From Bacillus sp. SB49 (GTDB taxonomy: Bacteria > Bacillota > Bacilli > Bacillales > Halobacillaceae), in contig NZ_CP048117.1 in NCBI RefSeq assembly GCF_000469135.2, positions 1,277,501 to 1,341,500 on the forward strand: a DNA stretch of 64,000 nucleotides, in the 5' to 3' direction. A model generated the notes under the pieces. It was given only the letters and a program-made list of their open reading frames with translations, was not told where the DNA came from and did no database searches. Positions 25,667-33,923 of this stretch are shown here, in pieces (position 1 is the stretch's first letter; every line of letters starts with the position of its first letter). The position numbers and the translations under genes were made by a program.

Positions 25667-26389
25667 ATGTTTTTGAAAGAAATCCGTCTCCTGCGAGAGA
25701 AGATCGAATCCTATGAAGCTTATCCTTTTTCCATACCCGCCATCCGGAGACTTGACCATCTCGATCTGAAAAGCCGTGTGACATTCTTCGTCGGGGAGAA
25801 CGGATCCGGAAAATCGACGCTGCTGGAAGCCGTCGCCGATATGTGCGGCTTTCACACCGCCGGCGGCGGGCGCAATAACACGTATGATGTTCATGCTGCA
25901 GCGTCTGACCTCGGTGACTATATCAGGCTTTCGTGGATGCCGAAAGTGTCCAGGGGCTTCTTCCTACGAGCGGAATCTTTCTACAACTTCGCTACTCATA
26001 TCGAGGAAGTGGGGGCGCTCGGAGGCTACGGCGGCCGCTCCCTTCACAAGCAGTCCCACGGGGAATCGTTTCTTTCTCTGTTTACGAACCGCTTCCAAGG
26101 GAAGGCGGTTTACTTGCTGGATGAACCGGAAGCGGCCTTGTCCCCGCAGCGTCAGCTCTCTTCTTTGAAGATTCTCCATGACTTGGAGACAGAAGGGGAC
26201 AGCCAGTTTCTCATCGCCACCCATTCCCCGATCCTGCTGGGCTACCCGAATGCGGATATCCTCTCGTTCGACGGCGGGAAAATCGAACGGATCTCTTATG
26301 AAGAAACGGATCACTATCAAATAACGAGGGCTTTCCTTGAAAATAAAGAGCGTATCCTTGATGAACTGTTCCGGGAAGAAGAGGGATAG
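25667..26389 (+). CDS. AAA family ATPase (ABC-like P-loop protein)
   Basis: 240 residues: Walker A GENGSGKST (about 45-53), a signature-like SHGESFLSLF (about 128-137), Walker B VYLLDEPEAALSP and H-loop IATHSP. This set defines the stand-alone ABC-like ATPases with an RecF/SMC-type head but no long coiled coil. They lack transmembrane partners and are often of unknown role. AAGGAGG precedes the ATG. The downstream membrane gene starts two bases after the stop and may be coupled to it. Confidence 0.8.
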   Translation: MFLKEIRLLREKIESYEAYPFSIPAIRRLDHLDLKSRVTFFVGENGSGKSTLLEAVADMCGFHTAGGGRNNTYDVHAAASDLGDYIRLSWMPKVSRGFFLRAESFYNFATHIEEVGALGGYGGRSLHKQSHGESFLSLFTNRFQGKAVYLLDEPEAALSPQRQLSSLKILHDLETEGDSQFLIATHSPILLGYPNADILSFDGGKIERISYEETDHYQITRAFLENKERILDELFREEEG

Positions 26390-26391
26390 GT

Positions 26392-26745
26392 ATGGATATT
26401 CTTTTGTTTTTTATCAGCGCCGGTCTGTTTATGTATCTGTTGGATAAATACCTCCACCGGTGGTTAGGAGTAAACAAGGTTGACCTGTCAACGACGAAAG
26501 CGTGGAGAGTGGAGCGGTGGGGAAGTCGTCTATTCTTCATCCTCTTTCTCCTCCTGTTATGGAGCATAGATCGGACCGTTGAGAACGGGTTTTGGTTATT
26601 TATCAGTGGGATTGTTGCTTTTAACAGTTTCCATGCTCTGCTTGAGTGGATGTATATTAAGAACTCCAGGCAGTTTGTCGTAACGCTCCTGCTTATGGTG
26701 TCTGTCCTCCTTCTTTTACTCGCAGGGCATTATGTCATTCTCTGA
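26392..26745 (+). CDS. DUF4181-like membrane protein
   Basis: 117 residues with four hydrophobic helices (about 2-18, 45-60, 65-85 and 95-115). The KVWRVERWGSR-like stretch after the first helix matches my memory of DUF4181 (K-x-x-W/V-x-x-WG-R). Function unknown. It follows the ATPase gene by two bases, with GAGGGATAGG as ribosome site overlapping that gene's end. Confidence 0.6.
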   Translation: MDILLFFISAGLFMYLLDKYLHRWLGVNKVDLSTTKAWRVERWGSRLFFILFLLLLWSIDRTVENGFWLFISGIVAFNSFHALLEWMYIKNSRQFVVTLLLMVSVLLLLLAGHYVIL

Positions 26746-26799
26746 GAACGGTCGAGGAGATGGTCCGTTTGCTAGAACCTTTTTATGAAGGAGGATACG

Positions 26800-27291
26800 A
26801 TGATAGATACAGAAAATGTAAAAATCATGGAAATAGAAAGCCGGTATGAAAGAGAAGCGAAACGGGTGATCCTTGCCGGCATGGAAGAGTATTTCGGCTT
26901 TATCGACCATTCACTGAATCCTGATTTGGATGATATTCTATTGAGCTATCAAAAGGTGGGCAGTAAATTTCTTATCGCCGTCTTTGAAGCCCGGGTGATT
27001 GCGACGGCAGCTGTAGTGAAAGAGGACAACGGTACGGCAAGGCTCGTGCGTATGTCTGTCGTGAAGGAATTCAGGCGGTCCGGGATAGGAAGAAGGATGC
27101 TGCGCTCTATGGAAAGGTATGCGTTTCAAACCGGGTACAGGAAGCTGGTGCTGGAAACCCATCGGGAATGGGAACAGGCTATCCGGTTTTATATCGATAA
27201 TGGCTATGAAATGTACGTGGATGATGGACAGAGGGCTCACATGTGGAAGGATGTAATCACCAATTCCTGTTCGCCGGAGGACTTCTCCTGA
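26800..27291 (+). CDS. GNAT family N-acetyltransferase
   Basis: 163 residues from ATG at 26800, picked because AAGGAGG lies five bases upstream; an ATG at 26785 overlaps that site. Motif A is RSGIGRRMLRSME after LVRMSVVKEFR; motif B is KLVLETHREWEQAIRFYIDNGYE. Acceptor unknown. It is one of five GNAT genes in the window. Confidence 0.85.
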   Translation: MIDTENVKIMEIESRYEREAKRVILAGMEEYFGFIDHSLNPDLDDILLSYQKVGSKFLIAVFEARVIATAAVVKEDNGTARLVRMSVVKEFRRSGIGRRMLRSMERYAFQTGYRKLVLETHREWEQAIRFYIDNGYEMYVDDGQRAHMWKDVITNSCSPEDFS

Positions 27292-27340
27292 CCATTGTAG
27301 AAATATGTAAGGAGAGATGTCGGAAAGCGGAGGGATACGG

Positions 27341-27424
27341 ATGAGTTTTTGGACATGGTTTGCCATTTGCCTTGCATTGTTCAGTGGTATTTTTGCGGCG
27401 AATTCCAAGAAGAAAGATCAGTGA
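27341..27424 (+). CDS. 27-residue single-helix membrane peptide
   Basis: ATG at 27341 with GGAGGG six bases upstream. The peptide has an aromatic start, one hydrophobic helix (I-C-L-A-L-F-S-G-I-F-A-A) and a KKKDQ tail. Such mini membrane proteins are common in Bacillaceae but this one is unassigned. An in-frame ATG at 27318 has weaker spacing. Confidence 0.45.
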   Translation: MSFWTWFAICLALFSGIFAANSKKKDQ

Positions 27425-27481
27425 GGGGCGGGCTGTTCATTTTTTGTAAGTATTGGTTTAAATAGAGGATGCTCCCTTTCC

Positions 27482-27811
27482 TTAATTTATTCGTTGAACA
27501 GCACTTTTCTCTTCGTCTTTCCAGGAATACAGCACCTGTTCTCCATTCTTTTTATTGACAGCTACATCATAGTTGAACGGGGGAATGCCGGCTTTCGCTT
27601 TTATGACAGTAATTTCATCAATTGCTTCTTTCGCAAGGCCACTGTCTTCGTTTGTAATTTCCCACATAACAGCAGCTAAGAGTTCTTCTCTATCATGTAG
27701 CTCCTGTTGGGAATAGTTTTGTAACATCTGATACATGGAGAAAATAGATAGACAAACAAGGGCGGCCGCTAGTATGAAAATGGTCCATTTACTTTTTTTT
27801 CCTTTTAACAT
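27482..27811 (-). CDS. Single-pass membrane protein, unknown function
   Basis: 109 residues from ATG at 27811 (TAAGGAGACTACT upstream; the frame extends to 27862 without a better start). A basic N-terminus and one helix (about 9-29) anchor an extracytoplasmic domain with an acidic helix and a short beta-rich end. Family not recognised. It is alone on the minus strand between two plus-strand genes. Confidence 0.55.
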   Translation of the reverse strand: MLKGKKSKWTIFILAAALVCLSIFSMYQMLQNYSQQELHDREELLAAVMWEITNEDSGLAKEAIDEITVIKAKAGIPPFNYDVAVNKKNGEQVLYSWKDEEKSAVQRIN

Positions 27812-27961
27812 AGTAGTCTCCTTAATGGTTTTTTTGGTTATCACAAAATATGGGAAGGTCATTTCGTGAATGGTATGTAAAATTATGTATTACATTCTAT
27901 CATGAAAATTATTCTTTATAAATCTCTCATTGGAAAATGAGGATTGAAATGAGGTGAGGAA

Positions 27962-28717
27962 ATGTTCGGATTTTACAACTCTTTATCTGCAGAAGTGTAT
28001 GACCTGGATAAACCGATCGGCCATTCCTTCGGGGATATCGAATTTTATTTGGACCATCTGGGCGGGGTGAACGGCAGACTATTGGAGCCTGCCGTCGGCA
28101 CCGGCCGGCTGTTGATTCCGCTGCTTGAAAATGGATATGACGTGGACGGGTTCGATTTGTCTCCGGACATGCTCGCTGTCTGCCGTAACAACTGCCGGCA
28201 GAGCGGGGTTGCTCCAAAGCTTTTCGAAGCGAATATGACCGACTTCGACCTGGGTGAGGAATACGGAGCGATCGTAGTACCGACCGGGACGTTCCTTTTG
28301 ATTCATGAACGGGAGAAGTCGATCGCGGCCCTCCGGCAGTTTCATCATCATTTGAAAACAGGAGGAAAACTGCTCCTCGATGTCTTTCTGGAGACGGATA
28401 TCCAACTCGGGAAGGTGTCTGTGAAGCAGTGGGACTGCCCGAACGGGGATACGATTACGCTGGAAGCGAAGCAGGTGGAAGTGGATTACATCCATCAGTA
28501 TGTCGTTTCGCATCATCGGTATGAGCGGTGGAGAAATGGGAAGCTGATGGAAAGTGAACAGGAGCGTTTTCCGACCCGGTGGTACGGAGTGGAGGAATTC
28601 TCTCTGGTTCTGCAAGCGTGCGGGTTTGAGGTGAAAGAGATATCTGCGGATTATAAGCGCGGAGTGTATCCGTCAAAGTCCGATCAGGTCATCACATTTG
28701 AAGCAGTGAAAAAATAA
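27962..28717 (+). CDS. Class I SAM-dependent methyltransferase
   Basis: 251 residues. Motif I is LEPAVGTGRLLIPLL (residues about 41-55), followed by an acidic residue at the end of strand 2 (VDGFDLSPDML), then ANMTDFDLGEEYGAIVVPTGTFLLI for motifs II and III. The C-terminal half is beta-rich, typical of small-molecule methyltransferases. The substrate cannot be read. GAGGTGAGG precedes the ATG. Confidence 0.85.
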   Translation: MFGFYNSLSAEVYDLDKPIGHSFGDIEFYLDHLGGVNGRLLEPAVGTGRLLIPLLENGYDVDGFDLSPDMLAVCRNNCRQSGVAPKLFEANMTDFDLGEEYGAIVVPTGTFLLIHEREKSIAALRQFHHHLKTGGKLLLDVFLETDIQLGKVSVKQWDCPNGDTITLEAKQVEVDYIHQYVVSHHRYERWRNGKLMESEQERFPTRWYGVEEFSLVLQACGFEVKEISADYKRGVYPSKSDQVITFEAVKK

Positions 28718-28755
28718 AACAGGCAGAGGAGCGGATGTGCTCCTTCTGCCTGTTT
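28717..28755. terminator. Bidirectional terminator between methyltransferase and dsbA-like genes
   Basis: AAACAGGCAGAGGAGC pairs with GCTCCTTCTGCCTGTTT with one bulge; A and T runs flank both sides. Confidence 0.8.
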
Positions 28756-28758
28756 CGA

Positions 28759-29427
28759 TTATTCTCCCTGTGCTTCCTCAACAGCCTGTACGAAATCTTC
28801 ATGCGTGCTTCCTTCAAAGCGCTCGCCGTCAATGAACAGCGCAGGAGTGCTGGTGACGCCCCACTCTTTCACCAGATCCAAGTCGCGCTCGACGGCATCT
28901 TCTCCTTCGCCGTTCTGGTACGCTTCCAGTACGGTTTGTGCTTCTTCCTCGCTTGCGATGCTTTCCAGCGTCTCTACGAGGTAGTCTTCCGTATAGACTT
29001 CTTCCTGCTCTTCACCAGGGTTCTGTTTTTCATACAATAGGTCATGGAATTCCCAGAACGTATCATTTCCAAGTTCCTGATAAACGACTTCGGCGAATTC
29101 AGCCGACCGTTTGGAATCCTCGTGGATGAACGGGTAGTTGACGAAATAGAACTTCGCTTTTCCTGTCTCGATGAGGTCTTTATCGATCAATGGGTACGTA
29201 TTTGCGGTAAAGTCTTTGCAGTACGGGCACTTATAGTCGCCGAACTCGACGATCTTCACTTCTGCATCCTCATCTCCAAGATAAGGCTGTCCTTCATAGG
29301 TGTCTGCGGATGGTGCATCCCCGGAGCCTGTATCATCATCGGAATTCGTTGCTGCATAGACCCCGATGATTCCTGCGATGACTACGATGCCGAGAAAAAC
29401 CAACATCCATATCCATGGCTTCTTCAT
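28759..29427 (-). CDS. bdbD: DsbA-family thiol-disulfide oxidoreductase (BdbD-like)
   Basis: 222 residues: an N-terminal membrane anchor (about 5-25), an acidic Asp/Ser linker, then a thioredoxin fold with an inserted helical domain. The active site is C-P-Y-C at 67-70 within FGDYKCPYCKDF, and the cis-proline loop is TSTPALF. BdbD is the extracytoplasmic oxidant that introduces disulfides, normally re-oxidised by a BdbC-type quinone partner; no bdbC lies next to it. A perfect BlaI-type palindrome 130 bases upstream sits in the likely promoter region, so it may belong to the neighbouring BlaI regulon. Confidence 0.85.
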   Translation of the reverse strand: MKKPWIWMLVFLGIVVIAGIIGVYAATNSDDDTGSGDAPSADTYEGQPYLGDEDAEVKIVEFGDYKCPYCKDFTANTYPLIDKDLIETGKAKFYFVNYPFIHEDSKRSAEFAEVVYQELGNDTFWEFHDLLYEKQNPGEEQEEVYTEDYLVETLESIASEEEAQTVLEAYQNGEGEDAVERDLDLVKEWGVTSTPALFIDGERFEGSTHEDFVQAVEEAQGE

Positions 29428-29556
29428 GAGTTGTCCTCCTGTCCTTCGTGGAAACGTATGATCGGTCAGGGATTCTGCTGTTGTACTTGTTCCCCTTATC
29501 GATCGTGTGGAAGCTTCTTCTTCCTCTAAAAAAGAGTGGAAAGTTCCTTCACCAAG

Positions 29557-29575
29557 ACACTACATGATGTAGTGT
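29557..29575. promoter_or_regulatory. BlaI-type operator facing the bdbD-like gene
   Basis: ACACTACATGATGTAGTGT is a perfect 19-base palindrome (9+1+9). On the minus strand TTGACT (plus 29584-29579) lies 17 bases before a TAGTGT inside the palindrome, so the operator would block a bdbD promoter. TACA/TGTA half-sites match BlaI/MecI operators. Confidence 0.7.
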
Positions 29576-29602
29576 GAAAAGTCAAAGGGGAAAATTCGCG
29601 TC

Positions 29603-29631
29603 TTGACGGGGAGGGAAGTCTACACTACAAT
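29603..29631 (+). promoter_or_regulatory. SigA-type promoter of the blaI-like operon
   Basis: TTGACG (29603-29608), 17-base spacer, TACAAT (29626-29631). The -10 box lies inside the operator at 29624-29638. Confidence 0.8.
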
Positions 29632-29638
29632 CTGTAGT
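29624..29638. promoter_or_regulatory. BlaI-type operator overlapping the blaI promoter
   Basis: ACTACA-ATC-TGTAGT, a perfect inverted repeat with 3-base spacer and the same half-sites as the other two operators. It covers the -10 box, implying autorepression. Confidence 0.75.
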
Positions 29639-29652
29639 TGAGAGGTGTAGAG

Positions 29653-30066
29653 ATGAAAATTCAACCGTTCAAAACAAATGAAAAAGGGCTGAACCGTTTC
29701 TTTGGACCGCTGGAAGCGCGTGTAATGGATGTGCTTTGGAACGGATCTGAAATGTCGATCAAAGCTGTCAAAGAAAGACTCGATCACGAGCAGGAGGCGA
29801 AGTTCAATACGGTCATGACCGTGATGAACCGTCTCGTTGATAAAGGTGTGCTTACAAAGCGGATAGAGAAGCGGAAATCGTTATATACTCCTGTCCTTAC
29901 AAGAGAGGAATTCCTGAACGATCAATCGAAAGAGCTGACCAAAGGAATCATGGATGAATTCGGTTCGCTTGCCGTCAATCACATGCTGGATGCCTTGGAG
30001 GAAGCGGACCCCGGCTTGCTTGAGAAGCTGGAGAAGAAGGTGCAGCAGCTGAATAAGGAGAAGTAG
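29653..30066 (+). CDS. BlaI/MecI/CopY family transcriptional repressor
   Basis: 137 residues from ATG at 29653 (GAGAGGTGTAGAG upstream). The N-terminal winged helix is evident: LEARVMDVLWNGSEMSIKAVKERL, FNTVMTVMNRLVDKGVLTKR as recognition helix and RKSLYTPVL as wing. The C-terminal helices mediate dimerisation, and cleavage there inactivates the repressor in known systems. It is followed one base later by an M56 peptidase gene. Three palindromic operators around the cluster share its expected TACA/TGTA half-sites. There is no beta-lactamase or mecA-like gene here. Confidence 0.9.
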   Translation: MKIQPFKTNEKGLNRFFGPLEARVMDVLWNGSEMSIKAVKERLDHEQEAKFNTVMTVMNRLVDKGVLTKRIEKRKSLYTPVLTREEFLNDQSKELTKGIMDEFGSLAVNHMLDALEEADPGLLEKLEKKVQQLNKEK

Positions 30067-30067
30067 A

Positions 30068-30916
30068 ATGAAAATCAGGGAGCTCAAGTTTCTTTTTATC
30101 CTGTCGTTTCTGTTGATCAGTGCGGTCATTGCTCAGATGTCATGGTACGGCTTCTATGTGGTGACGAGCCATAATTTATTTTTAAACATCGCAAAAGTCT
30201 GTCACAACTGGCTGCAGGCCATCGACGTGTCGCCACTGAATGCTCTTCTCCAGCTGCTTGCGATCTCGACAATTGTACTTTTTCTGATCCAAATCGGAAG
30301 GCAGTTCCGGCTCCATCACCGGTTTCACCGGAGGATGGAAGCCCTGCGTGATGAACCGTTGACTACCGAGGTCAGAGAGAAGACCGGCTTTGGGAACAAG
30401 AACCTGATCGTTGTCCAAAGTGACGAGTGGATGGCGCTCACATGCGGGTTCCTGAAACCGAAAATCATTCTCTCGTCCGAAATGGTAGCAGGTTTGGAGA
30501 AGGATGAACTTCGTGCGGTCGTTTATCATGAAGGGTATCACCAAAGATATTTCGATCCGTTGAAGAAATTACTCATCCAGACCCTTACCGCAGCATTCTG
30601 GTATATTCCGATACTAAAGTGGGTGGCGGAACAATATCATGTCTGTAAGGAGCTGGCAGCCGATCAATATTCGATTGACCAGATGGACAATGATTTGTAT
30701 CTGAGTGCCGCGCTCTTGAAGCTCGTCAGGAATGGACAAGGAAAAGCGGCGCATTCGTTCGCTGTTTCTTTTGCCGATACCGCGGTCAATTATAGGATCC
30801 AGCAGCTGGTTAAGCCGGACGAGCAGGTCAAAGTAGCGGTTCCATTAGGATCAGCACTGTTATCTTTCATCATCTTTTTAGGGATGACGGGGATGTTCAT
30901 CATCGCCCTTCCCTAA
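30068..30916 (+). CDS. M56 family membrane metallopeptidase (short BlaR1-like)
   Basis: 282 residues with about four helices (near 7-24, 60-76, 172-190 and 260-280). The cytoplasmic zinc motif is H154-E-G-Y-H158 in VVYHEGYHQR, with a downstream Glu in KELAADQYS as third ligand. BlaR1/MecR1 use this domain to trigger repressor cleavage, but they also carry a penicillin-sensing C-terminal domain that is absent here: the protein stops right after the last helix. The signal must therefore be sensed by the membrane part or a partner. It directly follows the blaI-like gene. Confidence 0.85.
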   Translation: MKIRELKFLFILSFLLISAVIAQMSWYGFYVVTSHNLFLNIAKVCHNWLQAIDVSPLNALLQLLAISTIVLFLIQIGRQFRLHHRFHRRMEALRDEPLTTEVREKTGFGNKNLIVVQSDEWMALTCGFLKPKIILSSEMVAGLEKDELRAVVYHEGYHQRYFDPLKKLLIQTLTAAFWYIPILKWVAEQYHVCKELAADQYSIDQMDNDLYLSAALLKLVRNGQGKAAHSFAVSFADTAVNYRIQQLVKPDEQVKVAVPLGSALLSFIIFLGMTGMFIIALP

Positions 30917-30933
30917 AAATTTTTAAATCAAAG

Positions 30934-30950
30934 CACTACATAGTGTAGTG
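30934..30950. promoter_or_regulatory. BlaI-type operator upstream of doxX
   Basis: CACTACA-TAG-TGTAGTG, a perfect inverted repeat 20 bases before the doxX start, with the same half-sites as the operators at 29557 and 29624. It implies a separate repressed promoter or a roadblock within the cluster. Confidence 0.7.
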
Positions 30951-30969
30951 TATCAAGGAGGAAATAATA

Positions 30970-31368
30970 ATGAAGACAACGACAAGTATGACTATTTTAC
31001 GGGTGGTTCTGGGAATCATATTCCTCGTCCACGGAGCACAGAAGTTTTCCGGAGGAATATCCAACACAGCAGGTTTCTTTGACAGTCTCGGCATTCCCGG
31101 GGTGATGGCGTATGCCGTCGCCGTCATTGAGCTTCTGGGAGGGGCGCTGATGATTCTCGGGCTCGCTACCCGTGTCATCGCCGGCTTGTTCATGATCGTT
31201 ATGCTAGGGGCGATCTTCACTGTTAAAATCGGTCAAGGCTTCGTCGGTGGAGTCGAGTTCGATCTTGCTCTTCTGAGTATGTCCATCGCACTCCTTATCG
31301 GAGGCAGCGGTCCGCTCGCATTGGATAGCCGCTTCACAGGCAAAACATCAGAAAAGGCTGTATCCTAA
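30970..31368 (+). CDS. DoxX family membrane protein
   Basis: 132 residues with four helices. LRVVLGIIFLVHGAQKFSGG at the start and GALMILGLATRVIAGLFMIVMLGA in the middle are typical of DoxX. Family members associate with thiosulfate:quinone oxidation in archaea and with redox or detoxification complexes in bacteria, for example with SodA and SseA in mycobacteria. AAGGAGG precedes the ATG and a BlaI-type operator lies just upstream. Together with the DsbA-like gene this suggests a redox or thiol stress theme. Confidence 0.85.
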   Translation: MKTTTSMTILRVVLGIIFLVHGAQKFSGGISNTAGFFDSLGIPGVMAYAVAVIELLGGALMILGLATRVIAGLFMIVMLGAIFTVKIGQGFVGGVEFDLALLSMSIALLIGGSGPLALDSRFTGKTSEKAVS

Positions 31369-31500
31369 AATAAACGCAGGGTTGTCTCTTAATTGGAGGC
31401 GATCCTGTTTTTTTATCCAAACGAGAATAGAAGGAATCACTGCGGAGATTCTTGAATGGTATAGAGAGAAGGTCATTGTATAGTGGAAGGAAGTGACGTA

Positions 31501-32655
31501 GTGGAACCGTTGGGCTACTTTGTGACAGCTCTGCTGTATGCGTCGGGTGTCTGTTTTGCGGTCGTACCAAGAAAGTGGGCGCTGCCTTTTCGGTCGCCGG
31601 GGAAGTATCTGCTGATGTTTACCGAGCTATCTTTTCATCTGCTGTTGTTCTTGTTTTTATCCACCTTTCTTGCTGTAATCGAAGGGGATTTGAATTCGGT
31701 TCTCGGCCCCGTATCCTTGGTGATCATGGCTGCATCTGCTGCGGCCGTCCTATGGGGCATCTCAAAAAGTTTAAAAACAGCGTCCATCCTCCGGCATGCT
31801 TTTGATGAACACCTTGAAGGATGGCGCCGAACCGGTGCGCAAGCCGGCATCAGGCACAGTTTTTCCGTCCGTGCATTCCTCGGTCCTTTCCGGATATGGA
31901 GAGGAGTGAAGAGGACCCGCAATATTGCTTATGCGGATAAGGGTTCACGCAACCGCATGGATCTGTACCGGCACAAACGTTGTCCGGATCGAGCTCCTGT
32001 TTTGATTCACCTGCATGGAGGCGGTTTCGTCAGCGGGAAGAAAAGCACCCAATCGCTGCCGATGATCCAGCACTTTGTAAAGCGTGGATGGGTCTGCATC
32101 AGTGCGAACTACAGGCTTCTTCCCAATGCGGAGTTCCCGGAACCGCTCATCGATGTGAAGAAGCTGATTGCCTGGGTGCGCAGGCATGCCGGCACGTACA
32201 ATATAGACCCTGATAAGATTTTCCTAGCAGGGAATTCGGCAGGCGGTCATTTGGCCACGATGGCCGCACTGACAGTCAATGATCCTGTGTACCAGCCGGG
32301 TTTTGAAGAAGCGGACACAACGATCGCCGCAGCCATCTCCTTCTACGGGTATTATGGAAGAATGGAGATGGAGAAGGAACTTTCTTCTCCTCTGAATCAT
32401 GATGCGAAGGACGCTCCTCCCTTCTTTCTTGTGCACGGGGACCGGGATACGTACGTGAGCCAAAAAGGGGCGAAGCGTCTTTCTCAGCACATCGCCGGGT
32501 CCTCTGTACATCCGGTTGTTTATGTAGAATTGCCGGGTGCGGAGCATAACTTCGACTTGTTCCACTCGATTCGTGCCGAGAGTATCAGTAGAGGGGCGGC
32601 AGTGTTTGCGGAGTGGGTGATCAACAGGAAGCGTGACAAATCTGCAGAGGTTTAA
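31501..32655 (+). CDS. Membrane-anchored alpha/beta hydrolase (HSL-type esterase)
   Basis: 384 residues from GTG at 31501 (GGAAGGAAG upstream; GTG at 31483 is possible). Residues 1-90 hold three hydrophobic helices. The catalytic domain from about 140 is of the hormone-sensitive lipase type: HLHGGGFVSGKKS (oxyanion H-G-G-G), LAGNSAGGHLAT with nucleophilic Ser, VHGDRDTYVS with Asp, and GAEHNFDLF with His. It probably hydrolyses short-chain carboxyl esters at the membrane. It follows doxX by about 130 bases. Confidence 0.8.
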   Translation: MEPLGYFVTALLYASGVCFAVVPRKWALPFRSPGKYLLMFTELSFHLLLFLFLSTFLAVIEGDLNSVLGPVSLVIMAASAAAVLWGISKSLKTASILRHAFDEHLEGWRRTGAQAGIRHSFSVRAFLGPFRIWRGVKRTRNIAYADKGSRNRMDLYRHKRCPDRAPVLIHLHGGGFVSGKKSTQSLPMIQHFVKRGWVCISANYRLLPNAEFPEPLIDVKKLIAWVRRHAGTYNIDPDKIFLAGNSAGGHLATMAALTVNDPVYQPGFEEADTTIAAAISFYGYYGRMEMEKELSSPLNHDAKDAPPFFLVHGDRDTYVSQKGAKRLSQHIAGSSVHPVVYVELPGAEHNFDLFHSIRAESISRGAAVFAEWVINRKRDKSAEV

Positions 32656-32879
32656 GGGGGCGGGATGGAGGGGTAGATGATAATCAACGGCCGAGAGGGA
32701 ATCCTTTCCAATTCTGTGCTGGTAAAAACGGGCTGTTTTTATTACGTGGGAAGGCAGAAAGATCAAAACCCTCACAGGCAGGGATGCGGAATAGTTTATA
32801 AACAAGGTCGAACGAACAGCTGAGGACAACGAAACGCAGGTATGGTTGGCAAAAGGGGCAGGGAATTTCATAAGAGGGA

Positions 32880-33434
32880 ATGAACGATAGGATGAATGGC
32901 ATATTTTCTGATGTGAAAAGAAATATAGACAGGAAAAATAAGCTTCTATTTACTAGAAATAGTCCTTCTTTACAGCCATTAAGAGATCGCATGGCCATAC
33001 AGCCGCGCAGAACGCTTGTGATGTGGGCGTTGGAGAGTGCCCGTGTTCCTCTCTTACGCCTGCAGGATCGATACCCGGAGGAAGAGAGGCCGAGGATCTG
33101 TCTGGAGCGCTGCGATGAATGGGCGCGGGGAGCTGTCAAGATGCCGGAAGCAAAGAGAGCCATCCTGGATGCGCATGCCGCTTCCAAAGAAATAGCGGAT
33201 CCTGCGTATGCCGCTCTATGTCAAGCTGTCGGCCATGCTGGAGCAACTGTGCACGTAGGAACCCATGCATTAGGGTTACCGATTTATGAGTTAACAGCTC
33301 TGGTCTATGAATATGGCAGGATGGATTTTACAAGCCATGCAAGGAAAAGAATCAAGGAGTACCATCACCGGCTGGATTATTGGATAGAGCATACGGATAC
33401 GTGTGACCGGGAATGGGCGGAATTTCTACAATGA
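32880..33434 (+). CDS. Imm5-like putative immunity protein
   Basis: 184 helical residues. I recognise the pattern of an Imm5-like family: SLQPLRDRMAIQPRRTLVMWAL, ICLERCDEWARGAVKMPEAKRAILDAHA, and AVGHAGATVHVGTHALGLPIYELTA. Its members were named as possible immunity proteins of polymorphic toxin systems. No toxin, WXG or LXG gene is near, so it is an orphan here and the immunity role is unproven. The ribosome site is weak (AAGAGGGAATG). Confidence 0.7.
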   Translation: MNDRMNGIFSDVKRNIDRKNKLLFTRNSPSLQPLRDRMAIQPRRTLVMWALESARVPLLRLQDRYPEEERPRICLERCDEWARGAVKMPEAKRAILDAHAASKEIADPAYAALCQAVGHAGATVHVGTHALGLPIYELTALVYEYGRMDFTSHARKRIKEYHHRLDYWIEHTDTCDREWAEFLQ

Positions 33435-33560
33435 AAAAGGACCCGGGATCGCTTTAATCCGGGCACACAACCGGCATATCAAGCATAGCTTTTGTTAAGG
33501 GAGGATGGTCTCCTAAACGGAGGAGGTCGTCTTCCTTTGTGATAGAAAGGAGTGGACGGT

Positions 33561-33869
33561 GTGCGTTTCATCGGAATAGGTTTGATCGGTACCCTTCTGG
33601 CTCTTATTTATGGTTTTTTCACGCAGCGTTGGGAAACGACAGTGCAGATCATCGGCTGGTTCGCGCTGGTGCCTCTTCTGCTTGCCGGTCTGCTTGCGGG
33701 GGTGTTCGTCAGCGGGGATCGGAACAGAGCGAATTATCATTCCGGGGACAAGGAGACGAGGAAGGCAAGGGGCAGCTGGACGGTACGCTTCCTGCTGATC
33801 GGGGCACCGAATGCCGTCTGTGTGCTCCTCTTCGTTGTTATCGCTGTCGTCCAGAGCGGCGGTTTTTAA
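33561..33869 (+). CDS. DUF5316-like small membrane protein
   Basis: 102 residues from GTG at 33561, with AAAGGAG eight bases upstream (GTG 33552 overlaps that site). Three helices (about 3-19, 30-48 and 76-97) and a charged central loop G-D-R-N-R-A-N-Y-H-S-G-D agree with DUF5316 as I remember it. Function unknown. It ends at a terminator shared with the convergent spo0M gene. Confidence 0.6.
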   Translation: MRFIGIGLIGTLLALIYGFFTQRWETTVQIIGWFALVPLLLAGLLAGVFVSGDRNRANYHSGDKETRKARGSWTVRFLLIGAPNAVCVLLFVVIAVVQSGGF

Positions 33870-33880
33870 AAGGATAGGAA

Positions 33881-33913
33881 AACGTCTGAGAATGGCTTCT
33901 CAGACGTTTTTTT
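33881..33913. terminator. Bidirectional terminator (DUF5316-like / spo0M)
   Basis: AACGTCTGAGAA pairs perfectly with TTCTCAGACGTT around TGGC, followed by T-rich sequence. Confidence 0.85.
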
Positions 33914-33923
33914 ATGGGAAGTA

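Noticed and set aside
29557-31368. A beta-lactam resistance locus
   Set aside because: No beta-lactamase or penicillin-binding gene is present and the M56 peptidase has no penicillin-sensor domain.
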